NCBI GenBank assembly: GCA_902780935.1
Contig: CACZHP010000024.1
Span: 1 to 64,000, forward strand
Direction: 5' to 3'
Origin: an uncultured Bacteroidia bacterium
GTDB taxonomy: Bacteria; Bacteroidota; Bacteroidia; Bacteroidales; UBA932
Length of the DNA: 64,000 bases
The notes below the pieces were generated by a model that did no database searches, was not told the origin of the DNA, and saw nothing but the letters and a program-made list of their open reading frames with translations. This document shows, in pieces, positions 7,349 through 17,420 of this stretch; position 1 is the first letter of the stretch, and the number at the start of each line of letters is the position of its first letter. Made by a program: the position numbers and the translations under genes.

Positions 7349-8448
7349 TGTTCCATAACTTTTTCCTCTGAGTATCTTTCCACAACCTTTGGGGCTTGGG
7401 CAGACATGGACTCGAGGAGGGTCTTGTCATTCATCAGTGAAGCCATCGCGTTGGCGAAGGCCTGAAGGTCTCCGTCTTTGACTATCAGCCCATCAACTCC
7501 CTCATTGATAATTTCCTTCGGACCGCACGGATAGTCAAAAGTGACTACAGGCAGGCCGCATGCCATGGCCTCAATCATCACCATAGGAAATCCCTCATAA
7601 TGAGATGTCATGGCCAAAAAAGCGCTGGTCGAATATTCATCGTAGACGCGTTGGGTGGGTCTGTTGACTCTGACTGAATCTGATAGTCCGAGATCAGTGA
7701 TCATATTCTTAAGCATCTCCTCCCATTCCCCTTGTCCGAATATGTCGAGTCTCCAACCGGAGCGGCTGGCAGGGGAGATCAGGCTCCACGCCTTTATCAG
7801 ACGGTCAAATGCTTTCTGATGGTCAAGCCTTCCCACGGCGATAACTCTTTTCGCGGAAAGGGTAGTCTTCGTTTCCGGAATAGCCAGGGCGGCATTCGGG
7901 ATGACAAGGATGTTGGGCAAGTCGCCCCAATAGCCTTTGTCTTCTTCGGTAAGGACCACAAAGCGGTCGAAACGACGGACCATTCTCTCATCCATCCTCG
8001 TTCGGATCTTGTCTGTCAGACCTATTATCCCTTTCCTGTCATAACACAGCCTAACCAATTTGCACTGGTGGAATTCAAGGATCTTTTTGCTGCCGTCCTT
8101 GATTGACGGGATAAATGAGGACTCGCAAGGGTATAGCGAGATCACAATGTCCGCCCGTACCTCTTTCAAATAGGCGGTAAGCCGCTTTTTATGAAGCCTT
8201 TTGCGTCTGAAGTAGCCAGCAATCTTTGTGAAAGGGTTCTTGAACTTATCGTCGGTGTAGTTGATGCCCAGGTCAATCATCTTGACTTTCGAGGGGAACG
8301 GGAAGAAAGATGGACGGCCTTTCTGGTCAGTAGTCACGATAGATATCTCGTATCCTCCTTTGGCGACAAGGTAACGAACCTTGTTCAGAAGGACACGTTC
8401 CATTCCTCCGGGATTGTAGGTCGAGTGTATGCAATAGACCAGTCTCAT
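7315..8448 (-). CDS. Glycosyltransferase family 4
   Basis: A 377-residue GT4. The N-terminus MRLVYCIHSTYNPGGMERVL carries the glycine loop of the acceptor domain. The donor site contains HYEGFPMVMIEAMACGLPVV, the EX7E-type motif. It probably acts late in repeat-unit assembly. It overlaps the polymerase gene by 4 bp and the next GT by 34 bp, so it sits in a coupled run of three GT4 genes. Confidence 0.9.
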   Translation of the reverse strand: MRLVYCIHSTYNPGGMERVLLNKVRYLVAKGGYEISIVTTDQKGRPSFFPFPSKVKMIDLGINYTDDKFKNPFTKIAGYFRRKRLHKKRLTAYLKEVRADIVISLYPCESSFIPSIKDGSKKILEFHQCKLVRLCYDRKGIIGLTDKIRTRMDERMVRRFDRFVVLTEEDKGYWGDLPNILVIPNAALAIPETKTTLSAKRVIAVGRLDHQKAFDRLIKAWSLISPASRSGWRLDIFGQGEWEEMLKNMITDLGLSDSVRVNRPTQRVYDEYSTSAFLAMTSHYEGFPMVMIEAMACGLPVVTFDYPCGPKEIINEGVDGLIVKDGDLQAFANAMASLMNDKTLLESMSAQAPKVVERYSEEKVMEQWENCFRSILS

Positions 8449-9713
8449 AACTCGTCATCCTCCATGAAAGCCAGGCATAGGAATGGGGCGAAAACCGAGA
8501 AGGTGTCGGAGGATACCTTTAACCAGCAGATTAGATTTGATGCCAGCATCAAGAGGAAAAGAATTTTATATCCTTTGAAATGGTTGATACAAATCTTTGT
8601 GGACTTTATGAACACTGCTACCAATGCTGACAGTCCGATAATTCCAAAATAGAAGAGATATCGTAGGTAACCGATGTCAGTACCTCTATAGTAGCCTCCT
8701 GTGACTTCTCCCAAGAAGTTGGGGTCAGACGCCGGGTTTTCTATATAGCCATCTCCGATGATCCAGGTCTTGAGGCTTTCAGGCCACACAATCATATTCT
8801 TTAGAATGTTATTAGAATTTGTCTCCCAATAGCCTTTTTCAGCGATGGAGAAGAAGCCCTCGAAACCGAACCTTAGGTTTTGCATGAAACCAGTATTTGT
8901 CCTGTAAAGATATATTACTAGTAAGGCTCCTAACACTACTATTCCTGAAAAAGAAATAAAGAATCTAGTGCTGGATTTTAAATCTCCCGACAATATAGTG
9001 TAGGCTGTCAGATAAATGATAGAGATAATCAGTCCGACAGTGGTAGATCTTGATATCATATTCCCTATAATTGCAATGACCAATAAAGAGATAACATAAA
9101 GAATCCTTTCTACGGGTGTTGTAGGGAATGTGTTATTAGCGATTAAAAATGAAGTCAAAACTAGTATCGCAGAGAATTTAAGACCGGCAGGGTCAAGCGC
9201 TGCTCCAAGTCCATGCATGCGGTCTTCCGCAAGTCCCATGTAACTTTCTGATTCTCCATAGAGACTGTCAATAGTACTACCAAGCGCAGGAAATACCGTC
9301 ATCATGTAAGCAAGGATGCACTGTGCGACGCAGACAGCGATTAAGTAATTGCTAATGAGTTTGACGTTAACTTTCCCATGGATATGAGTGTACAACCAGA
9401 TCAGGGAATAAGCACCTCCGAGCCAAACCCATACAGAAACTATATAATCTGTAAATGTTGAATCCTTGGTGCCATTGAATACCATGGTGAAATAACTGAT
9501 TGCACTGACCAGGATCGCCAGTGAGCTTAGTATGGCGAAATCCTTTGATACTTTTGCTGAGCCAGCTAATAAGTGTTTGACAACAAAAATGAAAAGCCCG
9601 ATGACGGCCAGAATCATCTTCGTGTTCGCCCACGGCATGATTGCCGGCACGATAGGGAAGAGGAAGAGACTAGTCAGCACAATGCTGACCAATATGACCA
9701 ACCACTTAAGCAT
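8445..9713 (-). CDS. Wzy-like O-antigen/capsule polymerase
   Basis: A 422-residue protein made mostly of hydrophobic segments (about ten to twelve predicted membrane helices from residue 5 to the end). It has a larger polar loop around residues 275-345 (RTNTGFMQNLRFGFEGFFSI and GDGYIENPASDPNFLGEVTG), typical of the periplasmic loop of Wzy polymerases. Sequence is poorly conserved in this family, so the call rests on topology, length and position beside Wzx, Wza and Wzc. It would join lipid-linked repeat units in the periplasm. It shares one base with the upstream GT2. Confidence 0.75.
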   Translation of the reverse strand: MLKWLVILVSIVLTSLFLFPIVPAIMPWANTKMILAVIGLFIFVVKHLLAGSAKVSKDFAILSSLAILVSAISYFTMVFNGTKDSTFTDYIVSVWVWLGGAYSLIWLYTHIHGKVNVKLISNYLIAVCVAQCILAYMMTVFPALGSTIDSLYGESESYMGLAEDRMHGLGAALDPAGLKFSAILVLTSFLIANNTFPTTPVERILYVISLLVIAIIGNMISRSTTVGLIISIIYLTAYTILSGDLKSSTRFFISFSGIVVLGALLVIYLYRTNTGFMQNLRFGFEGFFSIAEKGYWETNSNNILKNMIVWPESLKTWIIGDGYIENPASDPNFLGEVTGGYYRGTDIGYLRYLFYFGIIGLSALVAVFIKSTKICINHFKGYKILFLLMLASNLICWLKVSSDTFSVFAPFLCLAFMEDDEL

Positions 9714-10687
9714 CAGTGCTTCACTAGTTTATAATATATCTTGTTGACGACGAAAGAATAAAGCCTGACAAGGGAAAACTTGCCGTCCCTGGCCCATTGT
9801 TGTACCATCTTGGTTCTCTTAGGAATATAAGGGACAGAGTCAATGTATTTGTTTGCCTCAGGGTACCATTCTTCCCAAAGCTTGTACTGACTCTTGTCTC
9901 CGGAAAAGAGGAACGGCAACTTGACGCTCAGTTTGAAATACTCTATAAACCGCTCTTTGTCAGTAACTTCCCACTTACTTAAGAAACCGATGGTCCTATC
10001 CATATTGCTTCGGATGTCATCCAGTCTCTTCTGGGACAGGACGCTGGTGTAGGCCTCCGAGTTGGTTCTCATGTAGTGGTAGAGGGCTTTCGGAACATGG
10101 ACGCATCTGGTCGCTCCCATCGCGACGGCAATCATTGTCATATCTTCGCCCATGGGGTGGCCTTCGGGAAAAGATAATCCGTCCCGGTCATACAATTCCT
10201 TCTTTACCAGTTTGTTCCAGACATTGTACTTCATCGTGCCGGCAAGGAATCCTTCCTTTATCATCCTTTCCGGATCGTTGAATTCTGGGTTTGTCATGTA
10301 TTTTTTCGATGTCCCGAAATCCAGGTAGAAGTCGCAATAGGCGAAGTCGGCTCCTTCCTTTGTAGCCGCTTCGTAAAGATCTCTCAGCAGGGTCGGCTCA
10401 AGATAATCGTCAGAGTCGCAATGGTAGATAAACTCACCTTTGGCCACCGCCATACCAGTGTTCCTGGCGGCAGGAAGGCCCTTGTTGACTTCGTGAGTGA
10501 GGTACTTGACATCTCTGTCATATTCTCCGCAAACCCTGCGGATAATCTCCATGCTATCGTCCGGAGAAGCGTCATCCACGAATATGAACTCCACGTCCTG
10601 GAAGTCCTGTTCCATCAAAGATCTGGCGCATCGTTCCGCGAAACGCTCTATCTTGTACACGGGAATTATAACTGTAACTTTAGGCAT
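9713..10687 (-). CDS. Glycosyltransferase family 2
   Basis: A 324-residue GT-A fold enzyme. The N-terminus VTVIIPVYKIERFAERC and EFIFVDDASPDDS bind the nucleotide sugar; the metal-binding DSDD is at residues 91-94. A later ED pair (GEDMTMIAVAMG) is the likely catalytic base. It probably adds a sugar to the lipid-linked repeat unit. The start overlaps the acyltransferase end by 8 bp. Confidence 0.9.
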   Translation of the reverse strand: MPKVTVIIPVYKIERFAERCARSLMEQDFQDVEFIFVDDASPDDSMEIIRRVCGEYDRDVKYLTHEVNKGLPAARNTGMAVAKGEFIYHCDSDDYLEPTLLRDLYEAATKEGADFAYCDFYLDFGTSKKYMTNPEFNDPERMIKEGFLAGTMKYNVWNKLVKKELYDRDGLSFPEGHPMGEDMTMIAVAMGATRCVHVPKALYHYMRTNSEAYTSVLSQKRLDDIRSNMDRTIGFLSKWEVTDKERFIEYFKLSVKLPFLFSGDKSQYKLWEEWYPEANKYIDSVPYIPKRTKMVQQWARDGKFSLVRLYSFVVNKIYYKLVKH

Positions 10688-11720
10688 TATTTGTTTGCCT
10701 CTGCTTTATTGTGCTTTGAAATCTGATAAATAGGATAGTAATGGCATAAGAGACTATGAGCATTACGATTGTGTTTGCTAATGAATAAAGGTTGAAATGA
10801 GGCTGCAAAGGGATTAGTTTTAACCAATAATAATTCAAAATCCAGCTCAAAATGTACACTCCAAGAGTATGTTGCCCCAATTTTGCAAGACTATTCACTA
10901 TCGATGGGATACTCACCTTCTGGCTTATTTCGTATACGAGCATCATTAGCGACAAACTGCCTAGAATTCCAACGACAACTCTATAAATGTTGATGAAGAT
11001 CATTTTGTTTGGAGAGAAAAAACTGTTAAAAATATAGACGCCTGACTTGTAAAAAGTAAAGGCATAATCAAATTTCGTGAACAAACAAATATATGCTACT
11101 AAACATAGAATCAGGATTAAAACACGATTGTTTTTGTAAACTGTGGTTAAATCGTATTGATTAATGCAGAACCCGAATATGAAACAGGGAAACATGAATT
11201 TAACTCCATCCCTAATGACTGAAATGTCAGGCAAAACCATAAACAGGACGCATACGATTGCGGAAATTGAATAAAACAATAACGAAGGACTTAAACGTGA
11301 GCTCATGCTTAATCCTGAAATATATTTTGATGAAAAATAAATGGCCATTACAATCATTGAGTCAAGGAATATCGCCCAAAGGAACCATAACTCTCTGATT
11401 AGAATGGCATAAAATGCCACCAATTGTTCGTGTATTGTTAATTTAGGATTATATGTGTCAAAATAAATCAGGATGGTGGTGAGTACAATTGGGACAATAG
11501 TCTTGAAAAACTTGTTTTTGACAATGTAAACAATGCTCCTTTTATTTATCGTGTAATAAAAGAAATAACCACTGATAAGCATGAATAGGGGCATGTGGAA
11601 ACTGTATATGAGCAGTGTTGAGATGGACTCTCTTTCAGAAAAAGAATGCCCATAAACAACCAGAATAATTGCGATACCTTTTATGATATCCCAGTATTTA
11701 ATGCGTTCTGAATCCCCCAT
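10680..11720 (-). CDS. Membrane acyltransferase (Acyltransf_3), possible O-acetylase
   Basis: About 346 residues, starting at MGDSERIKYWDIIKGIAIIL. The motif KGIAIILVVYGHSFSE carries the catalytic-type His after the first helix, and about ten membrane helices follow. Such enzymes acetylate or otherwise acylate sugars of surface polysaccharides. An ATG 39 bp upstream is in frame, but it lies inside the GT8 gene. The chosen start has AGGAGG shortly before it. The gene is A+T-rich compared with the GT2 downstream, a sign of separate origin. Confidence 0.85.
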   Translation of the reverse strand: MGDSERIKYWDIIKGIAIILVVYGHSFSERESISTLLIYSFHMPLFMLISGYFFYYTINKRSIVYIVKNKFFKTIVPIVLTTILIYFDTYNPKLTIHEQLVAFYAILIRELWFLWAIFLDSMIVMAIYFSSKYISGLSMSSRLSPSLLFYSISAIVCVLFMVLPDISVIRDGVKFMFPCFIFGFCINQYDLTTVYKNNRVLILILCLVAYICLFTKFDYAFTFYKSGVYIFNSFFSPNKMIFINIYRVVVGILGSLSLMMLVYEISQKVSIPSIVNSLAKLGQHTLGVYILSWILNYYWLKLIPLQPHFNLYSLANTIVMLIVSYAITILFIRFQSTIKQRQTNNA

Positions 11721-11724
11721 ATTC

Positions 11725-12660
11725 CTACATTCTTCCTCCTTTACGGAAATACCTGCCAACCAATTTAATACGCTTCATTAGCGACATTTTCTCCAGCCTA
11801 TATGTTTGGTCCTTCCAGAACTTATGGGTGAACTCCTCATCGTAGAAGATAGACCTTCTGTAGTAAGACCACCATATATCCATGTTAGGGCAGACTTCCT
11901 TCCAAGGTTTGGCGCCGTTGTAATGGACAATTCCTGATCGCAGGGCATGTTCCAATTCTTCCTCGCTGAAAGCGGCCTTGACACTCTCCCTGCCGGACAT
12001 TATTGAATCGTAGTAATAGGTGCTAAGACAGAAGGAAGGTCCAAGAGGCAGAAAACGCCCGCTACATGTCAAATTGATTATATCCATGTCTTGGAACTTG
12101 AAGTGACGGTCCCCAAGACTCCTGAACTCCTTGGTTTTATTGTCTTGCCTGAGTCGCTTCAAATTGATGATGAGATTGCCGGAGTAGTAATATCCGTTAC
12201 CTATCTTATTGCCAAGGGTCTTTTGGGCATATTCCAAATCATCGTCATTAATCGCGGGGAGGGAATCCACACCCGCGAAATAATTGTCTCCTAGGTCAAT
12301 ATCATAATATTTGGACAAGTCTTCCCTGAAAATGACATCCACATCCGAGTAAATGATCTTGTCATATTCGGGAATAAGTTCGGGGGACAAGAGACGGAAA
12401 TATGCCGTCTCGGGAATACCCCTGATATTGAACCCGTTCTCAAATTCTCCGATCACATCCCTGAAGGTGATCCTGCAGTTGCTGAAATGATTCGTAAGAT
12501 CCGCCAGTTTGCCGTCCGTTATCCGCGGATCAGGCTTGTGTAGAATGAAGATGTCATAGAATGTGTCTTGCCCGGCGTTTTGAAGCAGGGAAGTGAGGCA
12601 CACTCCGGCGGCGGTGACCAAGTTTCTGTCAAAAGTGAATAGTATGGGGATGATTCTCAT
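11725..12660 (-). CDS. Glycosyltransferase family 8
   Basis: A 311-residue GT8 like the LPS galactosyl/glucosyltransferases. It starts MRIIPILFTFDRNLVTAAGV, and the metal-binding DVD is at residues 106-108 in IIYSDVDVIF. Further GT8 marks are YYYSGNLIINLKRLR and IVHYNGAKPWKE. It uses a UDP-hexose and retains the anomeric configuration. The gene follows the epimerase-GT2 fusion with 3 bp between. Confidence 0.9.
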   Translation of the reverse strand: MRIIPILFTFDRNLVTAAGVCLTSLLQNAGQDTFYDIFILHKPDPRITDGKLADLTNHFSNCRITFRDVIGEFENGFNIRGIPETAYFRLLSPELIPEYDKIIYSDVDVIFREDLSKYYDIDLGDNYFAGVDSLPAINDDDLEYAQKTLGNKIGNGYYYSGNLIINLKRLRQDNKTKEFRSLGDRHFKFQDMDIINLTCSGRFLPLGPSFCLSTYYYDSIMSGRESVKAAFSEEELEHALRSGIVHYNGAKPWKEVCPNMDIWWSYYRRSIFYDEEFTHKFWKDQTYRLEKMSLMKRIKLVGRYFRKGGRM

Positions 12661-12663
12661 CTT

Positions 12664-14676
12664 CTACACAATTACCTCCCATTCGGGAATTCTTGAAAAC
12701 TCTTCGGATGCGATGAAGGATTTGGCTTTTTTCAAGGAAGAGAAACAGTTGGTGAACCTGAAAGACTTCCCTTTAATGAGGCTTACCAGTGACAAAGCCA
12801 GCAGGAGTGTCCATCGGGAATAATATGATAGTATCGCCCGAATCCTCTCAAACCCTTTTGCCGGTTGATAGATGGACCGGTACCAAATCAGGTAACGCAG
12901 GCATTTCTCGTCAAGATCGATCTTCTCAGGATCAGTAACGTGGCCTGATCCCGCATCAAGATGAGTGATCCCGGCGTTGAAATGCACCAATAGTTTATGA
13001 CCAGTCCTGTATAACTTGTAGGCGAGCATCTGATCCTCTCCGATAGGGTAGCGAAACTTGTCCATCCATGTCTCTTCCTGGAAGCGAATGTTAAGGAAAG
13101 CCTCCTTCTTCATTAGTAAACATGCTCCGGCACTTGACTGAGAGGCCATAACCTCTTTCGGGTTTGATGAATATGTGTAATACCCGTTACGACGGATCCT
13201 GAACGCGTACTTATTCCTTATAATGCCGGGGAGTTCCCCGTACAGGATAGCATGAGAGATCTTCTCCTTAAGGCTCATCTCATGGTTCGGGAAAAGATTC
13301 GGGCTGATGCAGTCCCCGTCTTGTTTTTCCAAAGCCTCAAACAGTTTCGAGACCGAATCACTTTTGAACTCGATGTCGTCATCACATAGAAGGATGTAGT
13401 CAGTCATTATCTCATCAAGCGGCAGTGCCCTTTGGTGAACCATACCTTTTTTACAATAGATATATTTCTCATCGGCAACACGCTGTGGAAGTTCGTAACC
13501 CTCAGCAATATACACAAATATGTCTTGCGGTGGAACTGTCTGAGCTTTCAAGGATCCGATCATCTTCTCAAACATCTGGCCAGCCTTCCCGAGAGTTCTA
13601 ATTGCTACTGAATATGAGTACTTATCCTTTTTCATGCACTTGATTGTCCGATCTACAGAGTCGAAAAAGCTATAATTACTTTTCCAACCTAAAGAAAGTA
13701 ACTTGGTATTATCCAATATCGCTTTATTTGCGATTGAAAAACCGTTTTTTTCTTTCTCGGAAGGTAAATCGAATACGACCTTTGAACCGGCGATTCGCGC
13801 GCAACACTGAGCAAAATCCTTTAGATGGACATTGCATTGTTCACTTGCGATATTATAAGCGATACCTGAAATTCCATGGATAAGAACATATAATATCGCT
13901 GAGACCGCATCTGCCACATAGGTATATGAAAAAAACTGTTCTCCATTACTTTTTAATACGATGTTTTCCCCGTTTAAAGCTTTCAAAATGAACTGGGATG
14001 AAGCCTTTGAGTCGTTCATTAACATCGTGGGTCCAAATACACGACTTAAACGTACTATCTTTACATTAACTCCTTTCTCGGCTAAGTAAGATTGGCAAAG
14101 TGATTCGCAAAGTCGTTTTGACTCGGTGTAACATGAACGCGCATTTGACAGGTTGAGCAGGCCGGTATATTCTTCTGTAAAGATATCATCTCCTTCTGCA
14201 TTTCCATATACCTCGACAGAGGAAGGATATAATACAGTGGCTCCACATTCTGAGGCCTTGCAGAGAGCATTCTCGGCTCCTTTAACGTTGATTTCAATGG
14301 TCTCTACCGGATATTGAGAGTAAGCCAAAGGGTGGGTGTTGCTGGCGAGAGGGATAATAATGTCTGGTTTTATTTCATTTGGGAAAGGTTGGCGCACATC
14401 CTGCTCAATAAAATGGAAACAGTCTTCTTGATAATATTCGCCTAGTCGCGAGGCAACTCTTTCTTTATTTCGCCCGACTGCATAAATAATTATCCCGGCG
14501 CCCTTTTTATTATAAAGCATCAACGCATCAATTAGGCAGAGTCCAATCAGACCACTTGCACCAGTGATCAGGATAACCTTACCCTTCAAAAACTCAATAT
14601 CGGGGATGTTTAAAACGTTATTGAGATCTTCCCTATAAAGAGGGTGTCGCTTGTTGAGAGCCCTTACTTCAACCAT
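12664..14676 (-). CDS. Fusion of NAD-dependent epimerase/dehydratase and GT2
   Basis: A 670-residue two-domain protein. The N-terminal half is an extended short-chain dehydrogenase: the NAD-binding GASGLIG at residues 39-45, ASNTHPLAYS after the fourth strand, the catalytic YTESK, and SRVFGP. After about residue 350 a GT-A domain begins (SVAIRTLGKAGQMFEKMIGS) with YILLCDDDIEF as its metal site and a C-terminal hydrophobic part. It could make a nucleotide sugar and then transfer it. The start overlaps the cytidylyltransferase by 13 bp, which suggests that the SDR half acts on a CDP-linked product; that link is inference. Confidence 0.85.
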   Translation of the reverse strand: MVEVRALNKRHPLYREDLNNVLNIPDIEFLKGKVILITGASGLIGLCLIDALMLYNKKGAGIIIYAVGRNKERVASRLGEYYQEDCFHFIEQDVRQPFPNEIKPDIIIPLASNTHPLAYSQYPVETIEINVKGAENALCKASECGATVLYPSSVEVYGNAEGDDIFTEEYTGLLNLSNARSCYTESKRLCESLCQSYLAEKGVNVKIVRLSRVFGPTMLMNDSKASSQFILKALNGENIVLKSNGEQFFSYTYVADAVSAILYVLIHGISGIAYNIASEQCNVHLKDFAQCCARIAGSKVVFDLPSEKEKNGFSIANKAILDNTKLLSLGWKSNYSFFDSVDRTIKCMKKDKYSYSVAIRTLGKAGQMFEKMIGSLKAQTVPPQDIFVYIAEGYELPQRVADEKYIYCKKGMVHQRALPLDEIMTDYILLCDDDIEFKSDSVSKLFEALEKQDGDCISPNLFPNHEMSLKEKISHAILYGELPGIIRNKYAFRIRRNGYYTYSSNPKEVMASQSSAGACLLMKKEAFLNIRFQEETWMDKFRYPIGEDQMLAYKLYRTGHKLLVHFNAGITHLDAGSGHVTDPEKIDLDEKCLRYLIWYRSIYQPAKGFERIRAILSYYSRWTLLLALSLVSLIKGKSFRFTNCFSSLKKAKSFIASEEFSRIPEWEVIV

Positions 14677-15392
14677 GTGTCTTTATCCTGTTTTAGGTAG
14701 CCTTTGAATAACTCAAGGTCATCCTTGGTCGTAAGTTTGATGTTTTTATCGGATCCTGCGGCAAAGTGGAGCGTCTCTCCCAGTTCCACCATCATCGTAT
14801 TAGTATATGCTGCCCCATAAATGCCGATTTCTTTTTCATAAGCCTCATGGTAAGCCTCATCCAATCTCTTAAAACGGTAGGCTTGCGGCGTTGAGACACG
14901 CCGGATGGTCTCTCGCGGTATATACTGCTTGGTTGTGCTCTCATCATCGGGATTAATGACAAATATTTGTTCATTATACGGTAATGAGGTTACACCATTG
15001 CCATATTCTTTGGCTTTTTGAATGACATCCGACAGGACAGTAGCGTCGACTAAAGGTCTGATGCCATCATGAATCACGATGATGTCTTCATCATTTGCTT
15101 TGCCTTCAAGATTATATACACCATTCCGAATGCTCTCTTGGCCTGTACTCCCTCCACTTACGACCCATTCCAATTTTGAAATGTTGAATTGGTGGGCATA
15201 TGCCCATAGTACATCATGCCACCCGTCGAGACATACTACCTCTATCGCATCCACCAACGGATGCTTTTCAAAGCTTTCAAGTGTATATATAAGAATCGGT
15301 TTATCATATACGTTGATAAACTGTTTAGGAATATCCTGACCCATGCGGTGACCAGATCCTCCTGCTATAATAATTGCGATTGTTTTATTCAT
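14664..15392 (-). CDS. IspD/TarI-type cytidylyltransferase
   Basis: A 242-residue enzyme that joins CTP to a sugar- or polyol-phosphate. The nucleotide-binding loop is IIIAGGSGHRMGQDIPKQF; VIHDGIRPLVD and RRVSTPQAY are further family marks. IspD of the isoprenoid pathway and TarI of CDP-ribitol synthesis share these motifs. The place in a capsule operon next to a dehydrogenase and upstream of a polyol-phosphate transferase relative points to a TarI-like role. True IspD activity cannot be ruled out from sequence alone. Confidence 0.8.
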   Translation of the reverse strand: MNKTIAIIIAGGSGHRMGQDIPKQFINVYDKPILIYTLESFEKHPLVDAIEVVCLDGWHDVLWAYAHQFNISKLEWVVSGGSTGQESIRNGVYNLEGKANDEDIIVIHDGIRPLVDATVLSDVIQKAKEYGNGVTSLPYNEQIFVINPDDESTTKQYIPRETIRRVSTPQAYRFKRLDEAYHEAYEKEIGIYGAAYTNTMMVELGETLHFAAGSDKNIKLTTKDDLELFKGYLKQDKDTWLK

Positions 15393-15437
15393 GTGCGTTT
15401 GATTGGCATAGTCTAATTGATGGTTGTAAGGAGTAAT

Positions 15438-16481
15438 TTATATACCTAATATAATAGTATCTAGTTTCTTAACACATAAGTTAAATATCCATCCTAGTAG
15501 TAATGTCATAAAAATAGCTGCGGCTGTGAACAAAATAACATCGGAGACGCCTATATGTTTGAGAAGAATCATTGGTAACCTCTGTAGGATGTATATCGAG
15601 AACGAATGTATACCTAACCATTGAAGGATTTGATTGTTAGTGCTGACAAAAGAAGAGAATAATAGTATCAAAACCATAAATAAAGTGGCGCAAATCCCTT
15701 TTGAGTCAACTCCAAAGAAATGGTGCCATAATATGAATAATGCGAATATGATCAGAAATGACAAAAGGTGTATAGATCGGTTCATGAAGATCTTACGTTC
15801 CGTGTCTTCTCTTGTAAGAGAGAATAATACTCCAAGGGGGAAAGTAACGATTGTGTCATACCACCAAACGCTTCCAGCATGTGTGGAATGCAAAAAGGCC
15901 CAGAACAGCGCCACTCCTGAGAAAAGACATAATACGAAGAGGTTATTTGAAAAATGAAACTTTTCCTTGACTAATAAGAAGACATAGGCTAAAGTATATA
16001 AAAACAATATATCGAATACGAACCAGTTAGAGTTCCCGATAGACGTCCAGCCAATCCAGCAAAAGGCATATTCATACTATGTGAAATAGTTTCCGAGAAA
16101 GCTTTGAATGATCAAAAATAGCAACACAGCGAGGGCAAAATGATACCACGTTTTGAATATGCGATTCACTGTGAAACCATTAAGATAAGTAACGCTATTA
16201 GATTTATATCGCTCCATAATACCATAGCCGGAGTAAAAGAAATAAGGAGCGACGATTAATTGCCCTAAGTAATTCAGCGCCATATCAAAGCTGTTGTTTA
16301 TCATGGAACTGTTTCCTGTCGGATAATGTATGTATCCTCTCAGATGTGAGAAGAATATAAGACAAACGAATATCCCTTTTATGGCATCAGTCTTGCTTTT
16401 TGACATGTAGTCCTCTTGAAACCATGAGAAGGAACACTTCCGCAGGCATATAAGAAGAAGAATTAGTATCAAGATAACCAT
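15438..16481 (-). pseudogene. Acyltransferase (Acyltransf_3) split by an in-frame amber codon
   Basis: Codons 1-134 (from 16481) give an acyltransferase N-terminus with KGIFVCLIFFSHLRG, then membrane helices. A TAG follows at 16077-16079 (complement). The same frame continues without another stop to 15438 and gives further helices of the same family (FDILFLYTLAYVFLLVKEKF through LLGWIFNLCVKKLD). Full length would be about 347 codons, normal for the family. A single base change would restore it. The 3' part has no ATG near its beginning, only a TTG at 16007. The gene lies between a GT2 and the cytidylyltransferase. It is either inactivated, read through, or a sequence error. Confidence 0.85.
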
Positions 16482-17407
16482 TAATTTCTCGGAATGCGAA
16501 TGCCAGATAATGCTAACCAGATAATGATTTTTCTATATAGAGGGATAGAAGAACTTTTTATTAAAGGCCAGAATTTGCCAAACGATTGACGGAAATCAGG
16601 ACAGAACTCTTTGTCACAAATAGTGGCATCATAAGCTATCCTGGCAACATATTCCTTGAAGCTATCTAGTTGTTCATCTGTCTTCACCAGTTCTTCGGCA
16701 TTTTTTATAAATAAAAGCCTTTGAGAGACCGGGGTACGGAACCAATTTTGCGTAATTGATTGCTGATCAGGATTGATAATGTAATGATAATATGGTTTGT
16801 TTATATATGAGACTCTTATGTTGGCGGCTAACAATCTCATGACAAATAGTTGATCTTCACAAGAGTTGAGACCGTTCTCAAACGCAACTGCATTTTGGTG
16901 GATAGAACTGTTACGTATCAACTTGTTACATAGACTGCCATGAAGTTCACCGAACATCTGCCCTAGAATAACAGCAGGGTCCAATTCTCTGGGTTTCTGC
17001 GAGATAACCTCTTTCCGATCCGGCCATTCTTTTAGCAAGTCACAGATCACCATATCAGAGTTCTCATGTTGCGCCATATACAGCATCCCTTGCAACATAT
17101 CAGTTTCAATCCAGTCATCAGAGTCAACATGTATGGAATAGTCCCCGATACAATTATTCAACCCTAATTGACGAGCGGAAGCGACTCCTTGGTTATTCTG
17201 GTTAAATACTTTTATCCTTGGGTCATTATCAGCGAAATGTTTCAATAAATCAGAGCTATTATCCGTACTACCATCATTGACGCATATTACCTCAAAATCT
17301 GTGAATGTCTGGTTGAGAATGCTTTCCAAACATCTGGTAATAGTCTTGCCTGCATTGTAGATTGTTACAATCACTGACACAGTCGGTATTTCAGACTTTA
17401 AATACAT
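16481..17407 (-). CDS. Glycosyltransferase family 2
   Basis: A 308-residue GT-A enzyme: VSVIVTIYNAGKTITRCLES, then VNDGSTDNS and the metal-binding DSDD at residues 95-98. A later CEDQLFVMRLLAA gives the usual catalytic ED. It adds a sugar to the repeat unit. It lies 13 bp after the flippase gene and shares one base with the broken acyltransferase. The region is A+T-rich. Confidence 0.9.
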   Translation of the reverse strand: MYLKSEIPTVSVIVTIYNAGKTITRCLESILNQTFTDFEVICVNDGSTDNSSDLLKHFADNDPRIKVFNQNNQGVASARQLGLNNCIGDYSIHVDSDDWIETDMLQGMLYMAQHENSDMVICDLLKEWPDRKEVISQKPRELDPAVILGQMFGELHGSLCNKLIRNSSIHQNAVAFENGLNSCEDQLFVMRLLAANIRVSYINKPYYHYIINPDQQSITQNWFRTPVSQRLLFIKNAEELVKTDEQLDSFKEYVARIAYDATICDKEFCPDFRQSFGKFWPLIKSSSIPLYRKIIIWLALSGIRIPRN

Positions 17408-17420
17408 CTTTCAGATAAAA

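Noticed and set aside
16007..16077. A TTG start for a separate second acyltransferase half-gene
   Set aside because: The reading frame is continuous with the upstream half, and the residues between the amber codon and TTG also fit the family, so one interrupted gene is the simpler reading.
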